A DNA stretch of 64,000 bases from Nitratireductor luteus (GTDB lineage Bacteria > Pseudomonadota > Alphaproteobacteria > Rhizobiales > Rhizobiaceae), in NCBI RefSeq assembly GCF_026162365.1, contig NZ_JAOANW010000015.1:1-64000 (forward strand). The letters are read 5' to 3'. The notes beneath the pieces were generated by a model. It worked only from the letters and a program-made list of their open reading frames with translations, ran no database searches and was not told where the DNA came from. A program made the position numbers and the translations under genes. Shown in pieces: positions 56,116 to 64,000 of the stretch. Position 1 is the first letter of the stretch; each line of letters starts with the position of its first letter.

Positions 56116-57245
56116 GCGAGACCGAAACCGCGGCGCCCATGCGGCTGCGTGCCGAGCCGCCGCGCGTCACACGCCTGTCCCGCAAGATGCTCGCGGGCGT
56201 CGGCGCCGTCGCATTGCTCGGCATCGGCGGCGCGCTTATCTACGCCCTTCAGACCCGCGAGGCGGGACCGGGAGGGGAAGAACTCTATTCGACCGAAAAC
56301 CGCCCGACGGCCGACGGTCTCACCAGCCTGCCGTCAGACTATACCGGTCCTGTCCTTGGACCGGCATTGCCCGGCGATCTCGGTCGGCCGATCCTCGACG
56401 CCCAGGAGCGCGGGCAGCCCGTCGCGCCGCCCGCCATCACGACCCCTGCGGTCGATCCCGAAGAGGAGCGTCGTCGCGCCGAGGAAGAAGCCGCGCGCAC
56501 CAGCCAGGTGTTCTTTCAGTCCGGCCCGAACGCGGCGGGCGGGACACCGATGCCAGATGTCGGCGGGCTGGACCTTGCCGGACAGGCCGGCGCGCCGGCG
56601 GGGCAGAACAGTGAGCTTACCTTCCTCAACGGCCCGGTGGACCGGCGCACCGTCGCGGCGGATCGCGTCATGCCGCCGGCGTCGCCCTATATCCTGCAGG
56701 CCGGTTCGGTGATCCCCGCAGCGCTCATCACCGGCATCCGCTCCGATCTGCCTGGACAGATCGCCGCGCAGGTGACCGAGAACGTCTATGACAGCCCGAC
56801 CGGCTCGCTGCTCCTGATTCCGCAGGGCACGCGCATCATCGGCGAATACAGCAGTGATGTCGGATTCGGTCAGCGCAGGGTGCTGCTCGTCTGGAACCGG
56901 CTGATCTTCCCCGACGGTCGCTCCATCGTGCTGGAGCGCCAGCCGGGCGCCGACAGCCAGGGCTACGCTGGGCTCGAGGACGGTGTCGATTATCACTGGT
57001 GGGACCTGGCCAAAGCCGCCGGCCTTTCGACGCTGCTCGCGGTCGGCGCCGAACTGGCGATCGACGACGAAGATCGTCTGCTCAGTGCCATCCGCAATGG
57101 TGCCCAGGACGCCATCAACGATGCCGGCCAGCAGATCGTCCAGCGCCAGTTGCAGGTCGAACCGACGCTGACCATCCGGCCCGGCTTTCCCGTCCGCATC
57201 GTTGTCACGCGAGATCTCGTACTCGAACCTACGGGCGCTGATTGA
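56112..57245 (+). CDS. trbI: TrbI, VirB10-like channel protein
   Basis: A 377-residue VirB10 protein with one N-terminal membrane helix (MLAGVGAVALLGIGGALIYA), a Pro-rich region and the C-terminal beta domain (LQAGSVIPAALITGIRSDLP, LLIPQGTRIIGEYSS, GYAGLEDGVDYHWWDL). It links inner and outer membrane parts of the channel. Confidence 0.95.
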   Translation: MSETETAAPMRLRAEPPRVTRLSRKMLAGVGAVALLGIGGALIYALQTREAGPGGEELYSTENRPTADGLTSLPSDYTGPVLGPALPGDLGRPILDAQERGQPVAPPAITTPAVDPEEERRRAEEEAARTSQVFFQSGPNAAGGTPMPDVGGLDLAGQAGAPAGQNSELTFLNGPVDRRTVAADRVMPPASPYILQAGSVIPAALITGIRSDLPGQIAAQVTENVYDSPTGSLLLIPQGTRIIGEYSSDVGFGQRRVLLVWNRLIFPDGRSIVLERQPGADSQGYAGLEDGVDYHWWDLAKAAGLSTLLAVGAELAIDDEDRLLSAIRNGAQDAINDAGQQIVQRQLQVEPTLTIRPGFPVRIVVTRDLVLEPTGAD

Positions 57246-57481
57246 TGACCAAGCTGAAACTCGGCGCGATCATGGACGACAAGCCGGTCAAGCTCACGAT
57301 CGAGATTCCGGCCGCCGTGCATCGCGACCTTGTCGCCTATGCCGAGGTGCTCGGCCAAACGACGGGACAGCCTGCTCCGGACCCGGCAAATCTGATTGTT
57401 CCAATGCTGGAACGCTTCATGGCGACCGATCGAGCCTTTGCGAAGGCTCGAAGGAATCGTGCCGGCCCAGCTACCTCCTGA
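57245..57481 (+). CDS. DUF2274 protein, last gene of the trb operon
   Basis: A 78-residue protein with the DUF2274 pattern LKLGAIMDDKPVKLTIEIP and HRDLVAYAEVLG. The predicted fold is ribbon-helix-helix-like. It always closes trb operons of this kind. It overlaps the trbI stop by one base and meets the convergent lysR gene one base after its stop. Confidence 0.88.
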   Translation: MTKLKLGAIMDDKPVKLTIEIPAAVHRDLVAYAEVLGQTTGQPAPDPANLIVPMLERFMATDRAFAKARRNRAGPATS

Positions 57482-57482
57482 C

Positions 57483-58457
57483 TCACGCCGCGCCATTTCG
57501 GCTGCGTCGAAGCATCATCTCGAGAAAGTTGCGGTGAGGAACGTTCCGGTTGAAGGGAGACCAGATTGCTGTGACGGGAATTGAGTCCGGCGGCTCATCG
57601 TCGAGGCATCGGAATTCGACTCCTGGCATCGCGATCGCCGTCGCCGATTCCGGCACCGGTGCAATACCGTATCCCTCTGCAACCAACCGGATGAGCGTGT
57701 CGCGCCCGACATCGAAACGATGGATAGCCGGTTGGAGTCTGCGTTCACTGAAGCGGTGCAACACGCGATCCAGCACCTGCGGCTCGATCCCGTCGTGGCA
57801 CACAAGAATGGTCTCGGACGCGAGGTCCACCCATTCCAGTTCCTGCGCCTTGGCAAGGTCGTGGAGCGCGGGCAGAGCTGCAACAAGCCGCTCCACCCAG
57901 AGCTGTTTCGAGTGGCAGTCAGGGATGATTGCGCCGCCGACCACGAAGGCAATATCGAGTTGGCCCTCGCGGATCTGGCGCAGCAGGCTGCAGCGCTGCC
58001 CATCGGTGATATCGACGGCAATGCGAGGATAGGACTCTCGAAAGCGCCCAAGGAGATCAGCGAGGGCAGGGGAGATCAGAACACCGCCGAGTCCGATGCG
58101 AAGACGACCGAGTTCCCCGCCAGCCATCATACCTGCCACTTTCACGGCATGATCGAGTTGATCAATGCCGGCCGCGATATGCCTGAGGAAGCGCTCGCCC
58201 GAATCGGTAACGGCCACGCCGCGATGCCGCCGTTCGAAAAGAAGCACGCCGAGATCTTCTTCCAGTTGCTTGATGCGCTGGCTGAGGCCGGACTGGCTAA
58301 CGCCAAGCGCGGTTGCGGCGTGCCGGAAGTTGAGGTGTTCGGCGACGGCCGCCGCCTGCATCAACGCCACGAGCGGGATGCGGTATCCCAAGGGTGACCG
58401 CGCATGGACACTACCCTCGACCTGGCCAACGTTCTGTTTGGGTGGACGGCGCCTCAT
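57483..58457 (-). CDS. LysR-family regulator
   Basis: A 324-residue LysR-type regulator. The N-terminal helix-turn-helix is LMQAAAVAEHLNFRHAATAL through SQSGLSQRIKQLEEDLGVLL, followed by a substrate-binding domain. The ATG at 58457 is chosen because it shares one base with the luxI stop (TGATG), giving translational coupling. The resulting N terminus is about 25 residues longer than usual. The ligand is unknown. Coupling to the quorum-sensing genes suggests an extra input into transfer control. Confidence 0.85.
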   Translation of the reverse strand: MRRRPPKQNVGQVEGSVHARSPLGYRIPLVALMQAAAVAEHLNFRHAATALGVSQSGLSQRIKQLEEDLGVLLFERRHRGVAVTDSGERFLRHIAAGIDQLDHAVKVAGMMAGGELGRLRIGLGGVLISPALADLLGRFRESYPRIAVDITDGQRCSLLRQIREGQLDIAFVVGGAIIPDCHSKQLWVERLVAALPALHDLAKAQELEWVDLASETILVCHDGIEPQVLDRVLHRFSERRLQPAIHRFDVGRDTLIRLVAEGYGIAPVPESATAIAMPGVEFRCLDDEPPDSIPVTAIWSPFNRNVPHRNFLEMMLRRSRNGAA

Positions 58458-59056
58458 CACACGGACGCGGGCTTGCCGGAATTCCGCATTTCCAGCAGCC
58501 GCGCAAGCGTGCGGCGGTCGAAGCTCGCGGCTACCGCGAGCGTTTCCTCGCCGCCGATCGTCCTGGGTATTCCAAGTGGCACAACTCTGAAATGAAGCTG
58601 AACCAAGCGCAACAGCCAGAGCGGATTCATCTCGATCAGGATCGTCGAAACGTCGGTCTCGAGGCCCCATTCGACAATGCCGGAAAGAAGGGCATTCGCC
58701 ACCGGGCTCAACATCCGGCCCCGCTCGCGGCAGCCTGGCTCGACGCAATAGCGCGTCCATTCCCAGATTTTGGGTCCGGCCGGTCGCTCGCCCTCGCACA
58801 GATCAGGGAGCACGTCCGAAAGGATATGAGGGCGGGTAGTCGGCAGCATGCGCTGATAGCCGACAACGCGATCATCGGTGATGTAGAGCATGTGAACCGC
58901 GTGCTCGTCGTCAAAGCGATCCGTCTCCCGGCCATCGTCGCTGCGAAGGTCTGTCCAACCCTTCTCGTCGACAAAGATCGTGTGGCGCAGGCGAAAGGCC
59001 TGATCCAGTTCCTTGCGATGACGGTGAGTGTTCTGCGAATCTACGACAAGAAGCAT
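58457..59056 (-). CDS. LuxI-type acyl-homoserine-lactone synthase (TraI-like)
   Basis: A 199-residue autoinducer synthase. Conserved positions visible are Arg and Phe in FRLRHTIFVDEKGW, the Asp and Glu in RFDDEHAVHMLYI, and Glu and Arg in EWTRYCVEP. The ATG at 59056 has GGAGG seven bases upstream. An alternative ATG at 59098 would add 14 residues. It lies downstream of the luxR gene, with a 14-bp palindrome in between. Confidence 0.92.
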   Translation of the reverse strand: MLLVVDSQNTHRHRKELDQAFRLRHTIFVDEKGWTDLRSDDGRETDRFDDEHAVHMLYITDDRVVGYQRMLPTTRPHILSDVLPDLCEGERPAGPKIWEWTRYCVEPGCRERGRMLSPVANALLSGIVEWGLETDVSTILIEMNPLWLLRLVQLHFRVVPLGIPRTIGGEETLAVAASFDRRTLARLLEMRNSGKPASV

Positions 59057-59117
59057 CGGTTGGCCTCCGGGTTTCGAAGTCAACCAATGATGTTTCATTT
59101 GGCAAGGTTTCAGGAAT

Positions 59118-59131
59118 TACGGATATCCGTA
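59118..59131. promoter_or_regulatory. lux/tra-box-like palindrome upstream of luxI
   Basis: TACGGATATCCGTA is a perfect 14-bp palindrome in the 80-bp gap between luxR and luxI, 62 bp upstream of the luxI start. LuxR-type regulators bind 16-20 bp dyads at this kind of position. Binding by the adjacent LuxR protein is inferred. Confidence 0.6.
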
Positions 59132-59136
59132 GGTAA

Positions 59137-59943
59137 TCAGGAAATCAGCCCGAGCCGCAACGCTTCTGCGACGGCATGAACGGTGTTCGCCACGCCCAGT
59201 TTTGCGCGGACGGCCCGCATATGCATGTCGGCGGTATGGATGCTGACGTTCAACCGTTCGGCGATCTCGTCGGTAGTAAGTCCCTCTGAGGCCCACGCCA
59301 CGGCCTCACGTTGCCGGCGTGAAAGATGGACTGTGTTGCGGTCAATCTGCCCACCGGCCAGCGCGAGCGCGCAGCCGAGCCCGTATGCGGCGACAAACTG
59401 CAGCGCGAATCGATCCGACTCAGCGAGTTCAAGCTGCTCCGCAGCTACGGAGAATCCAAACATGCCACTTTCCAGAGTCGGAAAGGAAAAGGTGATCCCC
59501 TCGCGAAGGCGGAACTCCCCAGCTTCATTTATGATGCGCCGGCCGATCGGGCAGACCGAGCAGAGCTCCCGTATCTCATCCCAGTGGAAATGAGGGCACC
59601 CTCGCTGAACAAGACGTATCGCCGGATCGCGGTAGAGATAGCCAAGCGAGAAATATCGGTGTGACCATTCTGCGGGCCATCTCTCGAGGAGAACGTGTGA
59701 CCGTTGCTCCCGCCTTGACGAATTCGGTGGTGGGATCATCCCTGCGAGAAGGTTAGTGGCGCCGTAGTGTTGAAGGAAGTTCAAGAGACAACGGCTGACT
59801 TCATCAGTCGTGCGACAGTCCCTCATATCTTCCGTTACGCTATACGTCTGCTCCAGACGGAAGCGCCAACGCCCATTGCGATGTCGCGCAAGGTGGCGAT
59901 CTTGCTGGTTATCCGTTTCCACAACCTTCTTTTGACCTGACAT
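59137..59943 (-). CDS. LuxR-family quorum-sensing regulator (TraR-like)
   Basis: A 268-residue regulator with an N-terminal autoinducer-binding domain (EWSHRYFSLGYLYRDPAIRL, the conserved W, Y and D positions) and a C-terminal LuxR helix-turn-helix (LSRRQREAVAWASEGLTTDE, IHTADMHMRAVRAKLGV). The ATG at 59943 is favoured over one at 59997. It should sense the luxI product and switch on the transfer activator at 34929, as TraR does for fseA in ICEMlSymR7A. Confidence 0.92.
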   Translation of the reverse strand: MSGQKKVVETDNQQDRHLARHRNGRWRFRLEQTYSVTEDMRDCRTTDEVSRCLLNFLQHYGATNLLAGMIPPPNSSRREQRSHVLLERWPAEWSHRYFSLGYLYRDPAIRLVQRGCPHFHWDEIRELCSVCPIGRRIINEAGEFRLREGITFSFPTLESGMFGFSVAAEQLELAESDRFALQFVAAYGLGCALALAGGQIDRNTVHLSRRQREAVAWASEGLTTDEIAERLNVSIHTADMHMRAVRAKLGVANTVHAVAEALRLGLIS

Positions 59944-60021
59944 GTCGCCTCTGCTGTCACGCGCCTCACCTGCTGCTGCACACTTTGGGCTTAACAAGAA
60001 GAACTGCTGACACAGCCTGAC

Positions 60022-60228
60022 TCAAGCGAACTGGTCTCCGGCAGACGCGGCACGGCTCAACCATGCATTCTGCCGCTTTTCCCCACCACCATCTGAGCAC
60101 CGATCGATGGCGGTAACGGTAGGCAACGCACACTTCTCACCGTGTTCAATCCAATCCCGCATGGCTAGCAGGGCCGGCTTGTCCGGCAGTTCGCACTCTT
60201 CTGACGGTATGATCGTTGGCGCGTTCAC
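60022..60228 (-). CDS. short frame after the molybdenum hydroxylase gene
   Basis: A 68-codon frame with a GTG start six bases after the hydroxylase stop, no clear ribosome-binding site and no family. The first half (SEECELPDKPALLAMRDWIE) looks protein-like, the second less so. Possibly a small operon member. Confidence 0.3.
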   Translation of the reverse strand: MNAPTIIPSEECELPDKPALLAMRDWIEHGEKCALPTVTAIDRCSDGGGEKRQNAWLSRAASAGDQFA

Positions 60229-60234
60229 CGGATT

Positions 60235-62565
60235 TCAAATGGTCTCATGTTGTGAATCGCGGATGGCCTGCCACACTCGATGCGGCACAAACGGCATGTC
60301 GATGTTGTCGATCCCAAGGGAGCGAACTGCATCGATAACCGCATTTGCAATCGCCGGCGGCGCGCCAATCGTTCCGGATTCTCCCACTCCTTTCAGTCCA
60401 AGGGGATTAGTCGCTGTCGGATACTCGGCGAGCTCGGTCTTGATTGAGCAGAAGTTGTCCGCGCGTGGCAGGCTGTAGTCCATTAGGCTGCCGGTCATGA
60501 TCTGCCCATCGTCGTCGTAGACAATCTCCTCAAGCAGAGCCTGTCCTACCCCTTGGGCGATACCACCTAGGATTTGTCCTTCGCAGATCATCGGGTTTAT
60601 GGCGTGACCCACATCATCGACAACGGCATAGCGATCGATGGAAATCCGCCCGGTCTCGGGGTCGATCTCAACTTCGCAGATGTGACAGCCGTTGGGATAA
60701 TTGGGAATGTCCGCCGACGCTGTTCCTACCGCCTCGAGGCCGAGTGAGTATTTTTCGTCCAGATGGACCGGTTGAAAAAGAGATCTGGCGACATCGGTGA
60801 TTGGAAGTGTTCGATTTGACGACCGGCTTCTGAAAATGCCCTCCGCAAAGTCAACTTCTTCAGGCTCTGTCTCAAGCATTTCTGCTGCTCGAATGCGAGC
60901 CTTCTCAATGATCGCCTGGCACGCTGATTTCAACGCTTTGCTTGCGAGAAGAGAGCTGCGCGCGGAGTAGGTGCCTCTGCCGAACGTCACCTTCTCGGTA
61001 TCGCCCTGGATAAAGCGTATATCTTCGAAGGGAATGCCGAGCCACTCACTGACCATCTGGGCAAAGGTTGTCGCATGACTTTGCCCATGAGAATGAAGGC
61101 CTGAGACGATCGTTACTGCGCCGCTCGGATCGAAATTCAACTCCATACGATCGTTAAAAATGCCCGCGTGTTCGATATAGAAGATGAGCGACCGCCCACG
61201 GAGCAACCCGCGGTCTGAAGAGGCTTGGCGCCGGCCCTCGTATCCATCCCAGTCGGCAAGCTTCTTGCACCGTTCCATCAACTGCATGAATTCGCCGCTG
61301 TCGTAAGTCGATCCGGTGGGCGTTGTATATGGCATCGCCTCGGGAGGAATGGCGTTTATCCTGCGTATCTCGTCGCGCTCGAGCCCGATCTGGTTGGCAG
61401 CTTCGTCCAAGAGCCTTTCGATCAGAAAGTTGCCTTCTGCTCGCCCCGGCCCGCGATAAACATGGGTGGGCGCGGTATTCGAGAATGCTGCCGTCGCGGT
61501 AATCGACACCTTTTGAATGTCGTAGATGCCCGGCGAATAGCGTATCGTAAACCAGGGAGCGATGGCGCCGGTCGGCGCGACATAGGCACCTATCCAATGG
61601 ATGGAGTTGGCTCGTAGAGCGAGGATCTTGCCTTGAGAATTCAATGCAAGTTCACCCTCGACAACCTCGTCCCTGCCGTGAAAGTCGGCCACCAGCATAT
61701 CCGATCGTGTAGACAGCCAGCGCACTGGTCTGCCGCATCGGCGAGACGCCCAAAGAACCAATGCGTCTTCCGGATATGCGTCCGTCTTCATGCCGAATCC
61801 TCCCCCGACGTCCGGCGATATCACCCGCAGTTTCGTTTGGGGTATTGCAAAGACGTCGCGCGCCAGCTGCTCACGAACAGCATGGGGGCTCTGGGAAGAC
61901 GTGTAGAGCGTGTAACCGTCGTCTGAAGGATCGTAGCTTCCGATTATCGCACGAGGCTCGAGAGGGTTTGCGGCAACGCGATTGTTCCTCAGTTTCACGC
62001 TGACACGATGTGTTGCGCTCTCGAATGCCTCGTTGACCACACTCTCTTCGCCCATCTTGATAGCGAAGCTGACGTTGTCAGTGCAGTCGTCCCACACAGC
62101 CGATGCACCTGGAGCCAGGCCTGCCGGCGAGTTCGGGACAGTCGCAAGTTCCTCAAAGTCGACTTCGATCAATTCAGCGGCATTGCGCGCCGCCGTCAGT
62201 GTTTCGGCTACAACGAACGCAACGCGGTCACCAACAAACCGGACTTTGTCGGTCACGAGAACCGGGCGCTTTGTGCGATATCCGTCCTTGGTCAGGCCGA
62301 AATCCTGGGGCATGAAGTTCGGTAGCATCGGTCCGATCTGGTCCGCCTCGATATCCTTTCCTGTAAGGATGCAAAGCACCCCGGGTATCTGAAGAGCAGC
62401 AGACGTGTCGATTGAACTGATTCTGGCGTGCGCCATGGGTGAAAGCACGACATGCCCGTAGCATTCTCGAGGAAGGTGAATGTCGTCCACATATCGGCCG
62501 CGACCGGTCACGAAGCGCGCATCCTCAACGCGCTTGACCGAATGACCTATTCCGTTTTCTGCCAT
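60235..62565 (-). CDS. xanthine dehydrogenase-family molybdopterin-binding subunit (form II CoxL-like)
   Basis: A 776-residue large subunit of the molybdenum hydroxylase family. N-terminal SVKRVEDARFVTGRGRYVDD and the active-site loop THVYRGPGRAEGNFL are visible. The loop is of the AYRGAGR form II type, not the AYxCSFR loop of true CO dehydrogenase, so the substrate is probably an organic compound. The ATG at 62565 follows GGAGG by five bases. The FAD and iron-sulphur subunits are not in the window. It follows a TRAP transporter gene on the same strand by 36 bases, so the transporter may import its substrate. Confidence 0.92.
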   Translation of the reverse strand: MAENGIGHSVKRVEDARFVTGRGRYVDDIHLPRECYGHVVLSPMAHARISSIDTSAALQIPGVLCILTGKDIEADQIGPMLPNFMPQDFGLTKDGYRTKRPVLVTDKVRFVGDRVAFVVAETLTAARNAAELIEVDFEELATVPNSPAGLAPGASAVWDDCTDNVSFAIKMGEESVVNEAFESATHRVSVKLRNNRVAANPLEPRAIIGSYDPSDDGYTLYTSSQSPHAVREQLARDVFAIPQTKLRVISPDVGGGFGMKTDAYPEDALVLWASRRCGRPVRWLSTRSDMLVADFHGRDEVVEGELALNSQGKILALRANSIHWIGAYVAPTGAIAPWFTIRYSPGIYDIQKVSITATAAFSNTAPTHVYRGPGRAEGNFLIERLLDEAANQIGLERDEIRRINAIPPEAMPYTTPTGSTYDSGEFMQLMERCKKLADWDGYEGRRQASSDRGLLRGRSLIFYIEHAGIFNDRMELNFDPSGAVTIVSGLHSHGQSHATTFAQMVSEWLGIPFEDIRFIQGDTEKVTFGRGTYSARSSLLASKALKSACQAIIEKARIRAAEMLETEPEEVDFAEGIFRSRSSNRTLPITDVARSLFQPVHLDEKYSLGLEAVGTASADIPNYPNGCHICEVEIDPETGRISIDRYAVVDDVGHAINPMICEGQILGGIAQGVGQALLEEIVYDDDGQIMTGSLMDYSLPRADNFCSIKTELAEYPTATNPLGLKGVGESGTIGAPPAIANAVIDAVRSLGIDNIDMPFVPHRVWQAIRDSQHETI

Positions 62566-62601
62566 TTCTGCCTCCCTAGGTCGGGTCATTTCATTTCACT
62601 C

Positions 62602-63924
62602 TCAAAGCAGTCCGATTGCGATCTGCGGCAGCAAAACGACGAGCAATAGGACGAATAACATTGCGAGTGTCAGGGGTGCCGACCCTATGAAGATGTCCTT
62701 CAGCGACACGTCCCGACGAGAGAGTGTCGCGTGTACGACAAAGACCGAGAGCCCTAGGGGCGGGGTCAACAGCCCGATCTCGACTGCGATAACGGTTACG
62801 ATGCCGAACCAGACAGGATCGATGCCGAAGGGCTGAAGAGCGGCAAGGAAGATCGGCACCATGATCGCCATGATCGAGATGGATTCGATCACAGTCCCCA
62901 AAACGAGAATGATGGCGAAGTAAATGAGCAGGAGGGCGACATAACCAAGGCCTGAATCCATCACCAAATCTCCCATCTGGGTCGGCAGGCCGGAAATGCC
63001 CAGCATACGGCTGAACATGCTTGCCGCTATGATCAGGAACAGCAAAGACGCGGTGATGTGGCCTGTGTCGATCAGAACTTCGCCAAGCTTTTTCCATGTC
63101 AGCCGCCGACGGATCAACACGATAAGGAAAGCCGCAAATGCGCCCATCCCGCCCGCTTCAATGGCCGTGAATACGCCTCCGTAGATGCCGCCGAAGACGA
63201 GCGTGATCAGGAGTGCCAGGGGGACGGTCTTCCAGAGAATTTGTTCTCCGGTAGGCCGATCTAAATCGGCGTCTTCATGGCTTAGCTCCGACCCGCTCGA
63301 CCAGACCAAATTTGGCGTAAACCGGGCCATCAGGACAATGGTGACACCAAACATCAATGTCAGGAGCAAGCCGGGGCCAATCCCTGCCAGGAAAAGGTCG
63401 CCGACCGATTGTTCCGTCAGGATCGCATAGAAGATCAAAAGGATGCTTGGAGGAATGAGCATGCCCAAAATAGCGGAACCCGCCACTGTGCCCACCGCAA
63501 AGCGGGTGCGATAGCCAAAGCGTTCCATCTCAGGCACTGCGACTCTCGTGAAGACCGACGCCGAGGCGATCGATGATCCGGTAACCGAGGCGAACAGCGC
63601 GTTGGCCGCGACTGTCGCGATACCAAGCCCGCCCAGCACACGCGACAAGAGGTAGTGCGCTATCTCATATGCATCGCGCCCCATGCCGGCCGCGGAGACG
63701 AAGAAGCCCATTAGGACGAAAAGCGGAACGATCCCGAATATGTATTCGTTGATCGTATGTGCGGCGGATTCATAAAGCAGCGCCGCTGCAATATCGAAAC
63801 TTCCCCGCATGACCCAAACGCTGACAAACGACGTCAGGGCGAGCGCAATCGGTACATGCATGCCGAAGTAGATCAGCGCTATCATTATGACGGCAGATAC
63901 AATGCCGATTTCAAACCCCGTCAT
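62602..63924 (-). CDS. dctM: TRAP transporter large permease (DctM)
   Basis: A 440-residue DctM-type permease with about 12 membrane helices and the family segments GSSIASASVFTRVAVPEM, GMLIPPSILLIFYAILT and MVPIFLAALQPFGIDPVWFG. The ATG at 63924 shares one base with the upstream stop (TGATG), so it is translated with the small subunit. TRAP systems import carboxylates with a periplasmic binding protein, which would be upstream, outside the window. Confidence 0.93.
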   Translation of the reverse strand: MTGFEIGIVSAVIMIALIYFGMHVPIALALTSFVSVWVMRGSFDIAAALLYESAAHTINEYIFGIVPLFVLMGFFVSAAGMGRDAYEIAHYLLSRVLGGLGIATVAANALFASVTGSSIASASVFTRVAVPEMERFGYRTRFAVGTVAGSAILGMLIPPSILLIFYAILTEQSVGDLFLAGIGPGLLLTLMFGVTIVLMARFTPNLVWSSGSELSHEDADLDRPTGEQILWKTVPLALLITLVFGGIYGGVFTAIEAGGMGAFAAFLIVLIRRRLTWKKLGEVLIDTGHITASLLFLIIAASMFSRMLGISGLPTQMGDLVMDSGLGYVALLLIYFAIILVLGTVIESISIMAIMVPIFLAALQPFGIDPVWFGIVTVIAVEIGLLTPPLGLSVFVVHATLSRRDVSLKDIFIGSAPLTLAMLFVLLLVVLLPQIAIGLL

Positions 63925-64000
63925 CACGATTGACCTTCTTCTATACTCTCGTCGGGCGATTGTTTTTCGTTCGCAGCCCCTAGGCCAAGTTCGTCGGCAG
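63924..64000 (-). CDS. C-terminal end of a gene, probably TRAP small permease (DctQ), partial
   Basis: The last 24 codons are ADELGLGAANEKQSPDESIE and four more residues, ending in TGA that overlaps the dctM start. A hydrophilic acidic tail and the position directly before dctM fit DctQ, whose membrane part would lie beyond the window edge. Confidence 0.55.
   Translation of the reverse strand, partial: ADELGLGAANEKQSPDESIEEGQS

Larger units (their letters stand above)
26944..59943. mobile_element. conjugative core of an integrative and conjugative element
   Basis: This stretch carries partition (parA, repA), oriT, relaxase, coupling protein, complete trb type IV secretion set, entry exclusion, pilin processing and quorum-sensing control. 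The gene order activator, rdfS-like, repA, parA, traF, relaxase, qseC/qseM, traG, trb is that of ICEMlSymR7A-related elements. The true ends are not defined: the left end may be the tRNA at 50-126, and the right end is outside or unrecognised. Confidence 0.8.

Noticed and set aside
60235-62565. Annotation as true CO dehydrogenase large subunit (coxL form I)
   Set aside because: The active-site loop is YRGPGR, as in form II proteins, and lacks the Cys-containing form I loop.

Overview
The window is high-GC DNA from an alphaproteobacterium, most likely a member of the Hyphomicrobiales (Rhizobiales). Three things point there: the LexA-type direct repeat GAAC-N7-GAAC in front of an imuA-imuB-dnaE2 cassette, a Ti/RP4-type trb operon with DUF2274 and CopG partners, and an fseA/rdfS/qseM/qseC-like transfer-control set of the kind described for the Mesorhizobium element ICEMlSymR7A. 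Most of the window is accessory DNA from an integrated conjugative element or a composite island. No ribosomal or core-metabolic genes are seen apart from one tRNA.

Left end (1-2.8 kb): an initiator tRNA-fMet whose 3' part is also the end of a large serine recombinase reading frame, so the tRNA is the probable attachment site. A HigBA-type toxin-antitoxin pair with its own palindromic operator follows. Defence block (3.1-15.0 kb): a helix-turn-helix regulator, a Vsr endonuclease, a cytosine-C5 methyltransferase, a MutL-like GHKL ATPase, a Z1-domain helicase, a PD-(D/E)XK protein and an AIPR protein, all tightly overlapped on the + strand. This resembles the mza-type (MutL-Z1-DUF-AIPR) defence systems. 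An AspBHI/Mrr-like endonuclease and an unknown acidic protein lie convergently. A LexA-box match lies upstream of the block. Mutagenesis block (15.1-21.9 kb): imuA, imuB, dnaE2 and dinB behind a clear LexA box.

Cargo (22-32 kb): a pair of cysteine-rich exported proteins, an HNH nuclease, a frameshifted DUF2188 gene, a HAD phosphatase, an SRAP protein, a ParB-like protein and an unknown divergent gene trio. A structured leader of about 230 nt occurs twice, in front of the ParB-like gene and in front of a DUF932 gene. Its last 128 nt are nearly identical in the two copies.

Conjugation and control core (33-60 kb): DUF736, DUF932, an fseA-like activator split over two frames (candidate +1 programmed frameshift), an rdfS-like regulator, repA-parA-RHH, DUF2840, traF, DUF736, a transglycosylase, a candidate oriT with an RP4-like nic sequence, the relaxase, a divergent qseC/qseM-like pair with a palindromic operator, traG, copG and trbBCDEJKLFGI-DUF2274. 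A 1.8 kb insert with an HsdR_N-like nuclease separates copG from trbB. A leftward luxR-luxI-lysR block closes the core, so quorum sensing, the activator and the antiactivator are all present. The last 4 kb carry a molybdenum hydroxylase large subunit and a TRAP transporter. Whether these are cargo or chromosome cannot be decided here. The right attachment site was not found.
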